Of a DNA stretch of 64,000 nt, positions 11,261 to 21,162 are shown in pieces. The stretch lies in NCBI GenBank assembly GCA_030704615.1, contig CM060731.1, forward strand, positions 83,244,756-83,308,755. Reading direction: 5' to 3'. Every line of letters starts with the position of its first letter. The stretch's first letter is position 1. Made by a program: the position numbers and the translations under genes. Source of the DNA: Takakia lepidozioides (Eukaryota > Streptophyta > Takakiopsida > Takakiales > Takakiaceae). The notes beneath the pieces were generated by a model. It had not been told where the DNA came from and made no database searches. It saw only the letters and a program-made list of their open reading frames with translations.

Positions 11261-12151
11261 TTGAGTTGCATTCTTGCCGTCTTTCTCGCGAGATCCTCCA
11301 CATCTTCACCCTCTCTGTCCCCTTTCAATCTCACCAAACTTGGTTATACTCCCACCAAGACACCAGCGCGGGCCAAGTCACATTGGCATGCAACCTGAAA
11401 AACCTCGGAAGATCTGTTTATCTATCGTCCTCCAGAATCTCACTCTGCCTCGCAGTAGTGGGGAAGGAGCGCCGAATGAGTGCGCCCTTCCGAAGAGGTT
11501 ACAAACGCCTGACACTTTACTTTGCGCCTAACCACTCCGGTCAATATCTCCAACCACCGGCTATAGCCCGTAAGATCTCCTAGATCTTCTCGTTCGCCTT
11601 TACTGTATTTTGGTTCATTCTGTAATTTATTTGCATACCTACATGTGTAGAGTATCCAGTATCCACCAGTTGGTATCCACACACTCATCAACCGGCTCGG
11701 AGATGCTTTTCGTCGTCGTACTCATGTCAACCGTTGAATGAATGATGAGTGTATCAACTCGTTATCATCTTCCGTCATCCACCCCAAACCCAGGCAAAGG
11801 GTTTTGATTCTTAGCACCAATACTCTCGACTCAGGTTTGACTTAGAGCGGACACCGTGTCTCCAGCACCGGCCGCGGAGACCCTGTCAAATAAGTACCCA
11901 ACATCAATTCCTATAGCGAACAGGACCCTGGGGCCCTGCTCCAATTTCCTGTAGGTAATCTCGTTGCACCCCTCCCATGTCCACGGTCCTGGACAGCTAT
12001 TTACTCCACGATAATACCCAGTTGTTATTACTGTCCTTTAAAAATTTAAATGCGTGTCCATGACTATCAGGCTCGTTTTGATGAGAAATGATGCATGTGA
12101 TTTAACTGGCCGATCGATGATGAGGCAGTGCGCACAGTGTGGACTGTGGAC
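11261..12151. other. intergenic, no gene seen
   Basis: Short ORFs overlap on both strands without domain or codon signal. The stretch ends at the target-site duplication of the hAT MITE. Confidence 0.4.
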
Positions 12152-12651
12152 CAGTGTTGTACCGGTATATAGGGTATTGCCTGGTATGTGCACAGGTATA
12201 TGCACTGGTATTAGATACCAGTCTGGTATAATTTGGGAGAATACTTGGTCATATACCAGGACGAGGCTGGTATCAGTTTTTCATACCAACCACAATACCA
12301 ATACTCCCCCCCAGCGTCTTCCTCATTTACTATATGTATATTATATTAATTTATGTGTACATATGCCTACATATTTGTATTTATGTATATTTATCTCTTT
12401 ATTGTATTGTATTTGTTTTCACTTGATACATGCTATTTGATAAACTTGTTATTCAATGATGGCTTTGGAATGATACCAGAATTGATATCTCATACCAGCT
12501 GGTATTGTTGTCAGGATACGCATACTCATACTAGTATCTGGAAAAAGATACATGTAGTATTATATAGACCAGACTGGTATGAAAGTTTTGCAATACGTCT
12601 AGTACCAGGACCAATCTGGTATGTCCTAAAACTAATACAAGTACAACACTG
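12152..12651. mobile_element. 500-bp hAT-type MITE with perfect 8-bp target duplication
   Basis: The left end begins CAGTGTTGTACCGGTAT, and the reverse complement of the right end begins CAGTGTTGTACTTGTAT: 11 bases perfect, then two mismatches and four matches. The identical 8-mer CTGTGGAC flanks it on both sides (12144-12151 and 12652-12659). CA-G-initial TIRs with 8-bp duplications define the hAT superfamily. The interior is non-coding and packed with ACCAG/CTGGTAT inverted motifs, for example TACCAGTCTGGTAT. It is a non-autonomous element that would depend on a hAT transposase elsewhere. The intact duplication means it was inserted without later rearrangement. Confidence 0.92.
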
Positions 12652-12659
12652 CTGTGGAC

Positions 12660-13074
12660 CCACTCGAATTCAGCATAAATCCAGTTACGTGATCCAGTAA
12701 AGAGTGTGTGTGAAGACGTCAGCGGCATATGTGGAGCAGCACCTGTGTGACGTGACAAGACGAGGGGACCACAGCACACCACTTGTGTGATCATCCCCAT
12801 TACGAACTTACACACCGTTGTTCACGCTGCACACTCTAGAGCTCACAGTACAAGTGGGAAGTGGAAGAGCGACAGACTTTGTCCCCTCATGTGGACCTAC
12901 CCTGGCGGGATAGCCGGTCAGGCACTTGCCTGCCTAATAATTATTTTTGGGACCATTTGGCAGTTGGGCATTTGAGAAAATTTTAAAAATTAGGCATCTT
13001 GGATGTGTAATATTTTCAAATTAGGCAACTAAAAATAATGACCACAAAATAAAAACATAAAAAATATAAAAATA
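12660..13074. other. AT-rich spacer, no gene
   Basis: Contains GCCTAATAATTATTTTTGG at about 12931 and two ATTAGGCA motifs near 12990 and 13020. These faintly recall the TIR of the 24.8-37.2 kb element (GCCTAATTATCATTTTT). There is no matching second end, so I call no element. Confidence 0.3.
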
Positions 13075-13258
13075 CAGCCGCTGCTATGGATGAAAATTGA
13101 AAACTGAGTCCATGGATGACGTTTTAAATGAAAAACTCAGCCGCTGCCATGGATGGAAAATTGGAAACTGAGTCCATGGATGACCTTTTAAATGAAAACT
13201 CAGCCGCTGCCATGAATGAAACTGAAAACTGAGTCCATGGATGGCGTTTTAAATGAAT
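13075..13258. repeat. three tandem copies of a 63-bp unit
   Basis: Units start at 13075, 13138 and 13201, each with CAGCCGCTG(C/T), ATGGATGAAA-type sequence, then ACTGAGTCCATGGATG and TTTTAAATGAA. The third copy is a few bases shorter. The ATGGATGAAA motif recurs in other non-coding stretches of this window (39.8, 41.7 and 42.9 kb). Confidence 0.85.
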
Positions 13259-14290
13259 ATCGTTTTCAGATTTTTTTTTAATTTATATTATTTTTTCAAT
13301 TTTACATTCAAGTTTTTATACAATAGGCACCTATTTTTTTCTTTACACAATAACTCCATGGGCCGGTGGGATCGAAGTTGGTGTCCTAGGTAACTGGGCA
13401 TGCAACACTGGCTTGCGGCAATCCATTTATATCAACCATATTTGGAAAATTCATCCATAATTTATTTTTTATTTGGAGAAATTTGGCGATTTCATCCATG
13501 AAAAAACAAGGAATTTGTGACAGAATATATATATATATTTTTGAGGTCGAAATCTGGCGAAAATTCGCCAATGAAATAAACGCTGCTTGCGGGGTGGCGT
13601 TGGATTGAAAAGTTGATCGACGCTATTCTGGTTCCGGAGGCCCACAAGCTGCGATCCTCTCGCAGAACTCGCACACGCCCGATCATCCCGAGGACAATTC
13701 TCATCCGTCCGATCATCCGGATCGTGCATCCATATCTCAGTAACCGACCAATGACAAGGCATCCAGGTCTTGCAGGTCAGGTCAGGGTATACAGGGGGGG
13801 CGGTAACCGCGGTTGCCGGAATGCGAGGCGGTGGGTGACGTGGAGGCGCAGCAGTTCGAAACTGAGGAACGTGAGGGGACATTGATACGCGTGCCGCGGC
13901 GGTGGTCAAAGCTGTGGCCTCATCACTTACATACTTGAGTGGCGCGTTTGATAGGTGTAAACATTGACCGGCTCCCACGCTTCCTCATAAATGCGCCAAG
14001 TCGGTCAGATCGCGCGATATCTTAATCAAATTTAGCCGAGCTTGCAGGGAATATAATATCACTGCCCTGGACTCAAATGAAGAGGTATAGCGCGGCAGAT
14101 TGAACCCCGTTGCAGTCACTCGGTTGTACCATAACCGATTTTTAGCGCAGACTCGCTGACGTGGCGTGTTTCTACTGGATTTGAGGAGGGGTGTTGTATG
14201 TGGTATTCTCCGACCTACTAGATTTTAACTACCTACACGGCTCGGTAGGTCCTGGCTCCCTGCTATATCCCGTGGTGATAGGTAAGTACC
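13259..14290. other. intergenic, no gene supported
   Basis: A 169-codon minus-strand frame (13978-13469) and a 90-codon plus-strand frame (13613-13885) overlap. Neither shows a domain. A GC-richer patch at 13.6-13.95 kb may be an old gene fragment. Confidence 0.3.
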
Positions 14291-14525
14291 AGTGTTGTGC
14301 GGCTAAATCATTTACTCGGATTTACCCGGAGGGTAAATCAGGATAAGGGTAAATAATTTACCCGGGTTGGCCCATTTTCTTTACCCTTACCCTTACCCTT
14401 CAGACGGGTAAATAATCTGAGATACCCTTACCCTTACCGTCTGAAGGGTAAATACAATCCATATACCCTTTACCCACGGGTAATTTCTTTTTGGGAGGGT
14501 AAATAACAAAAGGGTAAATGACAAA
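14291..14525. repeat. GGGTAA/TTACCC-rich stretch, possibly a truncated hAT MITE
   Basis: Begins CAGTGTTGTGCGG, close to the hAT end at 12152. It then alternates GGGTAAAT and TTACCC motifs in both orientations, including a short TTACCC run (about 14382-14400). No CAACACTG partner end lies downstream, so the right end is missing or lies beyond a deletion. The motif order is irregular and inverted, unlike a telomere array. Confidence 0.4.
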
Positions 14526-14985
14526 CTATAGCCTTTTTTGGGAGCTGGAGGGCCCTATGGTGTGATCAGCATTAAAAAAAAAACAAACAAATTAGCATTT
14601 GGAATCGAAAACGGAACTTTGTGCAGGTAGTTATAAAGATGTTGGGAGGAGCGCACTTCAAATTCCATGACTGAATTCGATCGAGATATTAATTGTAAGC
14701 ATCGCTAGGAAAGAGCTCCATCAAGCTCAGATTCGACAAGTAATTCAACCGCCCCGCTCCGCCTCTCTCTCCAACTGTTTTGGCTTCTCGCAAGCAGGGG
14801 CATTTATCATCATTGAAGGGTATGGGCTTCGACCGTAACGGTCGCCCATCTGCCCTTTCCCAGCGATCTCGGGTTATTCTAGTTAATTCTAGGCTCTCGC
14901 TATTCCATATAGCTGTCTCTCTAGTAATCAGACTGGGCTCGTCCCTCATCCAATGGATGTGTCTTTTAACTATGGTATTATGCCT

Positions 14986-15549
14986 CTCATTTTTTAATAA
15001 TAGGGTCATGAATGCACGGGCGGGCCCTGCCAGTACGACCATGGGGTGAGCTCATAAGCCCACCGCCCATTCACCAGGTCGGCGAGATTCTGAAATTTTT
15101 CTAAGTCGTTGTTCATCTACCGTGGCGGACCTTCTAACGGACTGGGTAGACCCTCCAACAGACCGACTCCAACCTTCTAGCGGACAGGCAGGCAGGACCT
15201 TCCAGCAGACCGGCAGACCCTCCAAGCATACCCCCTCCAGCATAGCACACCGGCTTGGACCCTCGATCTCATTTTTTAATAATAAGGTCATGAATGCACG
15301 GGCGGGCCAGCCAGTACGACCCTGGGGTGAGCTCATAAGCCCACCGCCCATTCACCGGGTCGGCGAGATTCTGAAATTTTTCTAAGTCGTTGTTCATCTA
15401 CCATGGCGGACCTTCTAACGGACTGGGCAGACCCTCCAACAGACCGACTCCAACCTTCTAGCGGACAGGCAGGCAGACCGACCCTCCAGCAGACCGGTAG
15501 ACCCTCCAAGCAAACCCCCCTCCAGCATACCGGCTTGGACCCTCGAGCA
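14986..15549. repeat. 282-bp tandem duplication
   Basis: Two direct copies begin CTCATTTTTTAATAA at 14986 and 15268. They run in parallel through the GACCCTCCAACAGACCG-type region to about 15549, with small indels. Within each copy, GACC-TCCA-CAGACCGG motifs repeat as a minisatellite. No coding sequence is recognised. Confidence 0.85.
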
Positions 15550-15657
15550 GACCGGCAGACCCTTCGACAAAACATATATATATACGTACGTCGATACTAC
15601 CATGGTACAACCTGGCAAGACTTGAACATCATATCAGATGTTTACTATTCATTGCTC

Positions 15658-16014
15658 TTGTCAAGTTAAATAAGCACAGTGTGAAAACAACTAGAATAAA
15701 GCTAGTTATTTATATTTAACACTTGGATTTAGGTCAAGTGTTAAATCAGGTGTCAGGTTTAGTTTGACACCTGAACCGCCTTATCTTCACGAGAGCGGCA
15801 GTCGCGTGGCTCATCTCTCTCGAGTTGAGCCTGCACGACCGAGCTCCTTCATGCGTTTAGATTTGAGTGTGCTTATGATGGGAGTGTAGGTTGTTGTGGG
15901 GTGAAGTCCCCATAGCTTGGGGTGTCCCTGGCTCGACTTCTGTTTTAACGAGTGATGTTGAGGGATTTCATATTTCTTGTGTTGAAAGTGTGTGTCCTTT
16001 CAAGCTTTCTTATC
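15658..16014 (+). repeat. left 357-bp terminal inverted repeat
   Basis: Runs TTGTCAAGTTAAATAAGC to CTTTCTTATC. It contains two short hairpins: AACACTTG/CAAGTGTT and AGGTGTCA/TGACACCT, each with a ~9-nt TTTAG-containing loop. The stop codon (TAA) of the minus-strand Gag ORF is formed by its inner edge. At all five differences from the right copy this copy has A or T where the other has G or C. Confidence 0.92.
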
Positions 16015-17419
16015 CACCTCGCCCCCGGCCACCATTGTTCCCTTGGAACTGGCCTGGGCGCAACTCAGGATGCAAGTCATAACACTGGGCATCTCCATGC
16101 CCATACTTGCCACAATGCCCACACTGCAACTGTGCAGGCTGTGTTTGTGCCGACCTTTTGCCACTCTCTGGGCAATCTCTCTTGACATGGGGTCCTCCAC
16201 ATGTCCAACATATCACCCCTGGTTGCTGTTGGCCTGCAAAAGATGCCACGGGCCTCTGCACCTGAGGTCCCCTGTAAGCTCCATGGAACTTGGGTTGGGA
16301 AACCTTGCCCCCCTGACCACGCTGTTGGGCAGTCCCTTGTGCCTGTGGGCTGGCAGCTGCGCCTCGTGCAGGCATGTCCTTGCCAAACCCAATGGTAACA
16401 ACTCGCTCCTCCACCATGTTGAGCTCAATCCGCTCAGCCAGCAGAAACACATCTGCTAATGTGGGTTGGGCTGCTTGCAACAGGGTTGCATCCCGCACCC
16501 TTCTCCTGAGCTCCTTGTCCAAAATTCCATACCAGAACTGGATTGCCTGAGCTTCAGTAACCCCTTGGGTCACACTTATCAAGCGCCTCCTACGAGTGTA
16601 GGCCTCTCGCAAGCTCTCACTGGGTTTGCGCTGGAAGTCTTGCAAACTTCGCAGCTTCTCTGTCCGTACACCTTGGTAGTTCCTCCGCAACTCCTGGAAG
16701 AACTCCACCACCGGGTTGAATCTAGGCACATGTGTTGTAGTCGTGGCAGGAGGAGTAGTAGCACCTTTTGAACTGGTACCACCTGCAGAAGTACCGGCAC
16801 TACTTGTTCCACTACTAGTGCTGGTAGTGGGAGATATCGGTACTGATGCAGCTACTGGTCGCGTCGTGCCTCGAGTAATGGAGACGTAGTCAGGTGACCA
16901 ATACATCCTCCACTCCTCAATCTCTGCTTCATGTCCTCGCCTGAACTCGTGGTAATCGTCCATAGGCAGGCCTTCCAAATGCTGGAACAGTCCCTTCCAC
17001 GCCATGAATGGGGTGAATAGCTGTGGATTGCGCATCTGCTGCAAATCACACCAACTGTCGAACTCCTGGATAAAATCATCCAACTCGATTGTGCCCACAG
17101 CTCCAGAGTACCTACGAGGCCCCTTGGTAGCTCCATACATCTCCTCCATGTCGTCCCACAACAATGGCGAATGAAACTGCACACCTGTTGATGAAGCCTC
17201 CGAGTCTGTGTCTGACTCTGCACTAGTTGAGGGTGGCGGTGAAGGTGGTCTGAACCGAATACCTCGTCTTGTAAACCCACTCTCATTGTTACTGCCTGTA
17301 GCCGTACTCCCCTCAAAACCCTTTGGTAACTCCGTGATGACACTCACAATGTGCACCTCCTCCCACGTAACACTATAGGGCTCTAGTACTAATTCTAATA
17401 ATGACACGGGTGGGCACAT
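16010..17419 (-). CDS. Ty3/gypsy-type Gag with two CCHC zinc knuckles
   Basis: The 469-residue ORF has an N-terminal Ser/Pro-rich part. A capsid-like centre follows (VVEFFQELRRNYQG, LRSLQDFQRKPSESLREA, the retrotransposon-gag pattern, residues ~245-345). The tail holds two knuckles. The first, CWTCGGPHVKRDC, is C-x2-C-x3-H-x4-C, one residue short of canonical. The second, CGHCGKYGHGDAQC, is the canonical C-x2-C-x4-H-x4-C. Gag packages element RNA in cytoplasmic particles. The frame is intact but ends abruptly in GGRGRGG at the inner edge of the left inverted repeat. No protease or pol follows. The start is uncertain, since the first residues may belong to a 5' extension. Confidence 0.8.
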   Translation of the reverse strand: MCPPVSLLELVLEPYSVTWEEVHIVSVITELPKGFEGSTATGSNNESGFTRRGIRFRPPSPPPSTSAESDTDSEASSTGVQFHSPLLWDDMEEMYGATKGPRRYSGAVGTIELDDFIQEFDSWCDLQQMRNPQLFTPFMAWKGLFQHLEGLPMDDYHEFRRGHEAEIEEWRMYWSPDYVSITRGTTRPVAASVPISPTTSTSSGTSSAGTSAGGTSSKGATTPPATTTTHVPRFNPVVEFFQELRRNYQGVRTEKLRSLQDFQRKPSESLREAYTRRRRLISVTQGVTEAQAIQFWYGILDKELRRRVRDATLLQAAQPTLADVFLLAERIELNMVEERVVTIGFGKDMPARGAAASPQAQGTAQQRGQGGKVSQPKFHGAYRGPQVQRPVASFAGQQQPGVICWTCGGPHVKRDCPESGKRSAQTQPAQLQCGHCGKYGHGDAQCYDLHPELRPGQFQGNNGGRGRGG

Positions 17420-17887
17420 GTTGCAGTTTAAGGGTCATATCCCAATGGCTCAGAACACCTGCACCTGCATCCACTGCAAGAACTCCTATGGTTGGCTGGT
17501 CATCAACCCAGCCTCACCATAAAAGAAACACCGGTGGTCTTGCTGGTCATCACTCCAGCCTCACCACCGACAGCATACTCTAGGATTGACCGGTGATCAA
17601 ATCCGGCCTAATCCCTATGAAAGCAAGCGCCCACACAAAACCAACATGGCGCACAGTCAAGCATGCAGGTGTTGGGGGGGGATCCAAACACAAGAAATCA
17701 AAACATCAACACCCCCACACCAAAATCCAGCTGCAATGCTGATCCTGCAGAATATCCCAGCCCAAAACCCCGGACTGACTGGCCTTCACCAAGAGAGGCT
17801 TTGGCAACTATGAGTACAAGGTAATGAAAATAGTACAGAGATGGAGGGGAAGAATAGAAGCCCGCCCAAGCAAGATCTAATCCTGAT
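17420..17887. other. spacer between the two minus-strand ORFs
   Basis: 468 bases with no coding signal. It has a direct pair of TGGTCATCA(A/C)(C/T)CCAGCCTCACCA phrases at about 17498 and 17544. It could be an intron or leader between the upstream ORF and Gag. Confidence 0.3.
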
Positions 17888-18637
17888 CTATGCTATCAAC
17901 TTCCAGACTTCTCTCAAAGTGTCTCGCTCTGCATGATGGTAAGGTGTAGGAGGTATATCTATGTCCAGAAACCTGCCACTGACCTTGTCCCAAGCTACAG
18001 TAGCTCGCTCTAACCAACCCTCCTCCTCTTTCTGCCAGGTAGAGACAAAGCAACACTCTGCTATCTCCCGCTCACTGAACACTAAAGAAAACAAAGGTAG
18101 GGTCTGATAGTCTCTCAACTCGAAAGCTTTGAGACGGTTGCGGGTGTCCTCATTGCGAATGACTGCATCTCCTTCAAACAGAACAAACTTGTCCTCGCTA
18201 ATGAACCCCCGCTCGTGGTTGCCTTGTGCAGAGCGTGTCCGGCTGCAACGCTGTCTGATTGCACAAACTTGTGTAGCTCCTGCTCCTCTGCTCCAGTACA
18301 CCACAGCCTTGTGGCTGAACACCTTGGTCCCCGGGGCTGTCTTTGGTTGTGTTCCAAGCCTAGCTTTCACCCACTTTGGTATTTCACTTACAGCTGCAGA
18401 ACTGCTGGCTCCAACAGAGTTCTGACTGTCCAAAGCGATATTGAGGCCATCAACGCCAACTACAGCAGTCTGTTGTCTACTGCTAATGCCTGACTCCCAG
18501 TATGCAATCAACTCGTCCAACTGTTCTCCACTCAAGTCAGTCTGAGTTCCTTGGGAAACATAAATCCTGTCCCCTTGTGTGCACAGGCTAAGAGAAGAGA
18601 CATGCCCTTCAATTACGTCCTCATTTCCCCTAGCCAT
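17888..18637 (-). CDS. 249-aa ORF upstream of Gag, unknown function
   Basis: The frame is intact with an ATG start (MARGNEDVIEG). The C-terminal half is well structured in composition: FISEDKFVLFEGDAVI, then an EREIAECCFV segment and aromatic-rich TWQKEEEGW. There is no zinc finger and no membrane segment. Its position just upstream of Gag on the same strand suggests an element-encoded accessory or N-terminal structural protein. A separate 5' ORF also precedes gag in the LTR family at 46 kb, but the sequences do not look alike. Function unknown. Confidence 0.5.
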   Translation of the reverse strand: MARGNEDVIEGHVSSLSLCTQGDRIYVSQGTQTDLSGEQLDELIAYWESGISSRQQTAVVGVDGLNIALDSQNSVGASSSAAVSEIPKWVKARLGTQPKTAPGTKVFSHKAVVYWSRGAGATQVCAIRQRCSRTRSAQGNHERGFISEDKFVLFEGDAVIRNEDTRNRLKAFELRDYQTLPLFSLVFSEREIAECCFVSTWQKEEEGWLERATVAWDKVSGRFLDIDIPPTPYHHAERDTLREVWKLIA

Positions 18638-20805
18638 ACAAGGAGGACATCCACAGATTTGTCTCTCAAATAGACCAGAATTGGTTCTAGAAACAGAATT
18701 GTGGATCTTTCACGACACACTCACATTCTAAAAATTCCATAGATTTTTAGCAGAGTCCCAAAAACAGAAACCAAGTCTAGATAGGTAGATTTCCCATTTC
18801 TGCAGCTATCCCCTCAAAAACTGAGTCAAACGGAGCTCATTTGACAAAGATATGACCAACCAGGCTCTTTAAACATTTAAATTAGATCAAAAAGGCCCTT
18901 TTTTTTTTTTAACACCAAAACGTTTTTGCCATTACAACCTGTTCCCAGGTTATCTACGGGTTCCCGAGGCCGTTCCCCTCCAGGCTTCTCCAGGCACCAA
19001 GAGCTCATTAACTCCAAAACATCGACCTCAGTTGGGTGGGGTATCACACCCTGGAGGCGATTTGCTTTTCTCTGCGCGTGGGCCTGCCTCCTCGAGCTTT
19101 CAGGACGGCAAGGCAGCAGCCATGTTTACAGCACGCAGGAAGATTCAGAAGGAGAAGGGGCTCGAGCCTGATGAGTTTGAAGAGGCTGTAGCCCAGGCCT
19201 TATTCGACCTAGAGACTACAAACCAGGAATTGGGGCGATTTCAAGAGCAGATGCACTGCGCAGCACCTTCATGGCTTATGGACAGGCGGCCTGCTGTAAT
19301 GTGGCCGTCTTTGTATGGAATCCAAGGCCAAGACCAGCTTGAAGTTCCATCAACTTGGTCTAATTCGCATCTCTCGCTAGCGATTATTGTTGGCTTACAA
19401 TGGTTTCCGCCTTCCTGTTACTGCTCGTGTTTCTTCAGTGTGCAATTTACAGGTCAGGGATCAACAGGCACCAGATTGCCCTGTCACCACCCCCACAAGG
19501 CACAGACAACTTCACTGCCAGGAAAAAGAAAGTGAACCATGCTCAGCATGCAGACCTAAGGCCTGGGTCCATCTGCATCAGCTCCAGTATAAGAGAGACA
19601 ATCATACAGTTATCAAGTCTCTACAGGAATTTGCGATTGCCTCAGTAAAGTGGAACTCAATCTGCAGCCTCCTTCCGCCGCCTCTCCATCAACCCTTGGA
19701 GGCTCTCGTCCGCTGGCCTCATCCGTCAGCATTGCTTCTCCTGCTACGAGTCTTTGCATTTCCTCCCTGCTCGCCTGTGCAGAAGTAAGTACCCTTGACG
19801 CCGAAATGACAGTAGAGGCAAGTGATCAGTTGGAAGTGTTCAATGATGAGACAAGTAGAGCTGGAGCTCCCTTGACCTGTATCGCCACAATCTTGGACTC
19901 GGGCAGTGGGCTGAGTTGAAAGCTGGGTTGTGAACCACCATTCGACTTTCCACCAGTTTCCACCTCAAAATGGTGGAACCAAGGTGCAAGGCAGCAACAG
20001 CTACTTGGCTTTGTACAAACCTGAAGCACTTAAGAAAAAAACGACTTTGCACCTTGCACTCCCCGAAATCAACAATGCCCCCAACAACCCTTTTTGTCAG
20101 AAAGTTGGTTGCTTATGCAGATAATCAACCAGGTGAAAGCAGCTTTCCTAGCCACAATCACAAGTAGCATGAAGATTTGTGAGACTCCTGGTTTTGCAGT
20201 GTTGATGATATGCCAGCAATGGGCTCCCCGTTCTCCATCGCTTTGCTGCTAGGCTTTCTCTCTCGGGGCCTGCACCTTCAACCAGCTCGCTGCGCCGTGC
20301 TCTACCTGTCGGCGCTGCATTTACTGGAGGGAGCGGATTTACAGCTCCTCCTTCAACTGGCTCCGCTACACCAGCTCCACCTGCTCTTCCGCTGCCTTTC
20401 CTGACCGCTTCTGGTCTGTCCTGGTTTGAATTTAACACTGGTCTGTGCACATCGAACTAAGGCGAGCAGCCCGGCCATCTCCAGGCACGGAAGTTCTACC
20501 CATCTGCTCGATCACAGGCTCCTCCTTTAAGTCTCGCACTTGGTCAGTTTCCCAACGGCCAATCGCTGCTACTCCACGATGTCTCCTCACCGACCAAAAC
20601 GAAGGCTGCTTCCATGCAGTGTAGCTCCATCATGCCCGGCGGCCTCATGCCCGAACCAACGCTGATCGAAACCTGCATATTTTGTTTGTTTTTTTTTTTT
20701 TTTAAGCTTCTAAAACTAAGCACTACTTACACACAGGTAATCGTACAAGTGCTAACCCTCAACTCCTACCTTGCACTCACAGGTAAGAGCTCATCTCTCT
20801 CGAGT
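18638..20805. other. mosaic interior of the fold-back element
   Basis: Apart from the eS7 exon, I recognise nothing. Several short plus-strand stretches have exon-like composition followed by splice-like sites, for example CAGAAG|TAAGTA near 19785. This is what serial capture of gene fragments would leave. A poly(T) run sits at 18900-18910 and another at 20685-20702. Confidence 0.4.
19122..19232 (+). pseudogene. RPS7: captured N-terminal coding exon of ribosomal protein eS7 (RPS7)
   Basis: The ATG at 19122 opens a 37-codon match to the start of eukaryotic 40S protein eS7. It shows [27 protein letters not shown] and TTNQEL in the right order and spacing. The similarity stops at codon 37 and unrelated sequence follows. 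The bases before the ATG (GCTTTCAG, then a purine-rich leader) look like a genuine intron acceptor plus 5' UTR. The intact protein is about 190 aa, so this cannot make a working subunit. It sits inside the inverted-repeat element, opposite in strand to Gag, which points to transduplication of a host gene fragment. Confidence 0.82.
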
Positions 20806-21162
20806 GATAAGAAAGCTTGAAAGGACACACACTCTCAACACAAGAAATATGAAATCCCTCAACATCACTCGTTAAAACAGAAGTCGAGCCAGGGGCACCC
20901 CAAGCTATGGGGACTCCACCCCACAACAACCTACACTCCCATCATAAGCACACTCAAATCTAAACGCATGAAGGAGCTCGGTCGCGCAGGCTCAACTCGA
21001 GAGAGATGAGCCACGCGACTGCCGCTCTCGTGAAGATAAGGCGGTTCAGGTGTCAAACTAAACCTGACACCTGATTTAACACTTGACCTAAATCCAAGTG
21101 TTAAATACAAATAACTAGCTTTATTCTAGTTGTTTTCACACTGTGCTTATTTAACTTGACAA
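20806..21162 (-). repeat. right 357-bp terminal inverted repeat
   Basis: Exact-length inverted partner of 15658-16014 with five mismatches. Just inside it (about 20789-20805) a 17-base phrase, GCTCATCTCTCTCGAGT, repeats a phrase also present within the repeat itself. This would fit template switching or fold-back priming at the junction. The plus-strand integrase relic begins at the very next base. Confidence 0.92.

Larger units (their letters stand above)
15658..21162. mobile_element. 5.5-kb fold-back element with 357-bp inverted repeats, carrying Gag and captured gene sequence
   Basis: The ends are 357-bp inverted repeats with only five mismatches. The interior holds, on the minus strand, a zinc-knuckle Gag (17419-16010) and an upstream ORF (18637-17888). 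On the plus strand it holds the first coding exon of eS7 (19122-19232) in a mosaic of unrelated-looking sequence. No transposase is seen. The ends read TTGTCAAG, and no target duplication is visible: left flank ...TTGCTC, right flank TAGATC.... It could be a Pack-type TIR element or two LTRs of one retroelement family joined in inverted orientation. The right end abuts a broken gypsy integrase. Confidence 0.75.

Noticed and set aside
12931-13035. Small MITE related to the 12.4-kb segment
   Set aside because: Only the GCCTAAT-ATTTTT phrase is shared; no convincing partner end or duplication.
14318-14525. Interstitial telomere tract
   Set aside because: TTACCC words are irregular, in both orientations and interspersed with other sequence; no sustained head-to-tail telomere repeat.
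15658-21162. Ordinary LTR retrotransposon
   Set aside because: The 357-bp repeats are inverted, no PBS or polypurine tract adjoins them, and pol is absent.
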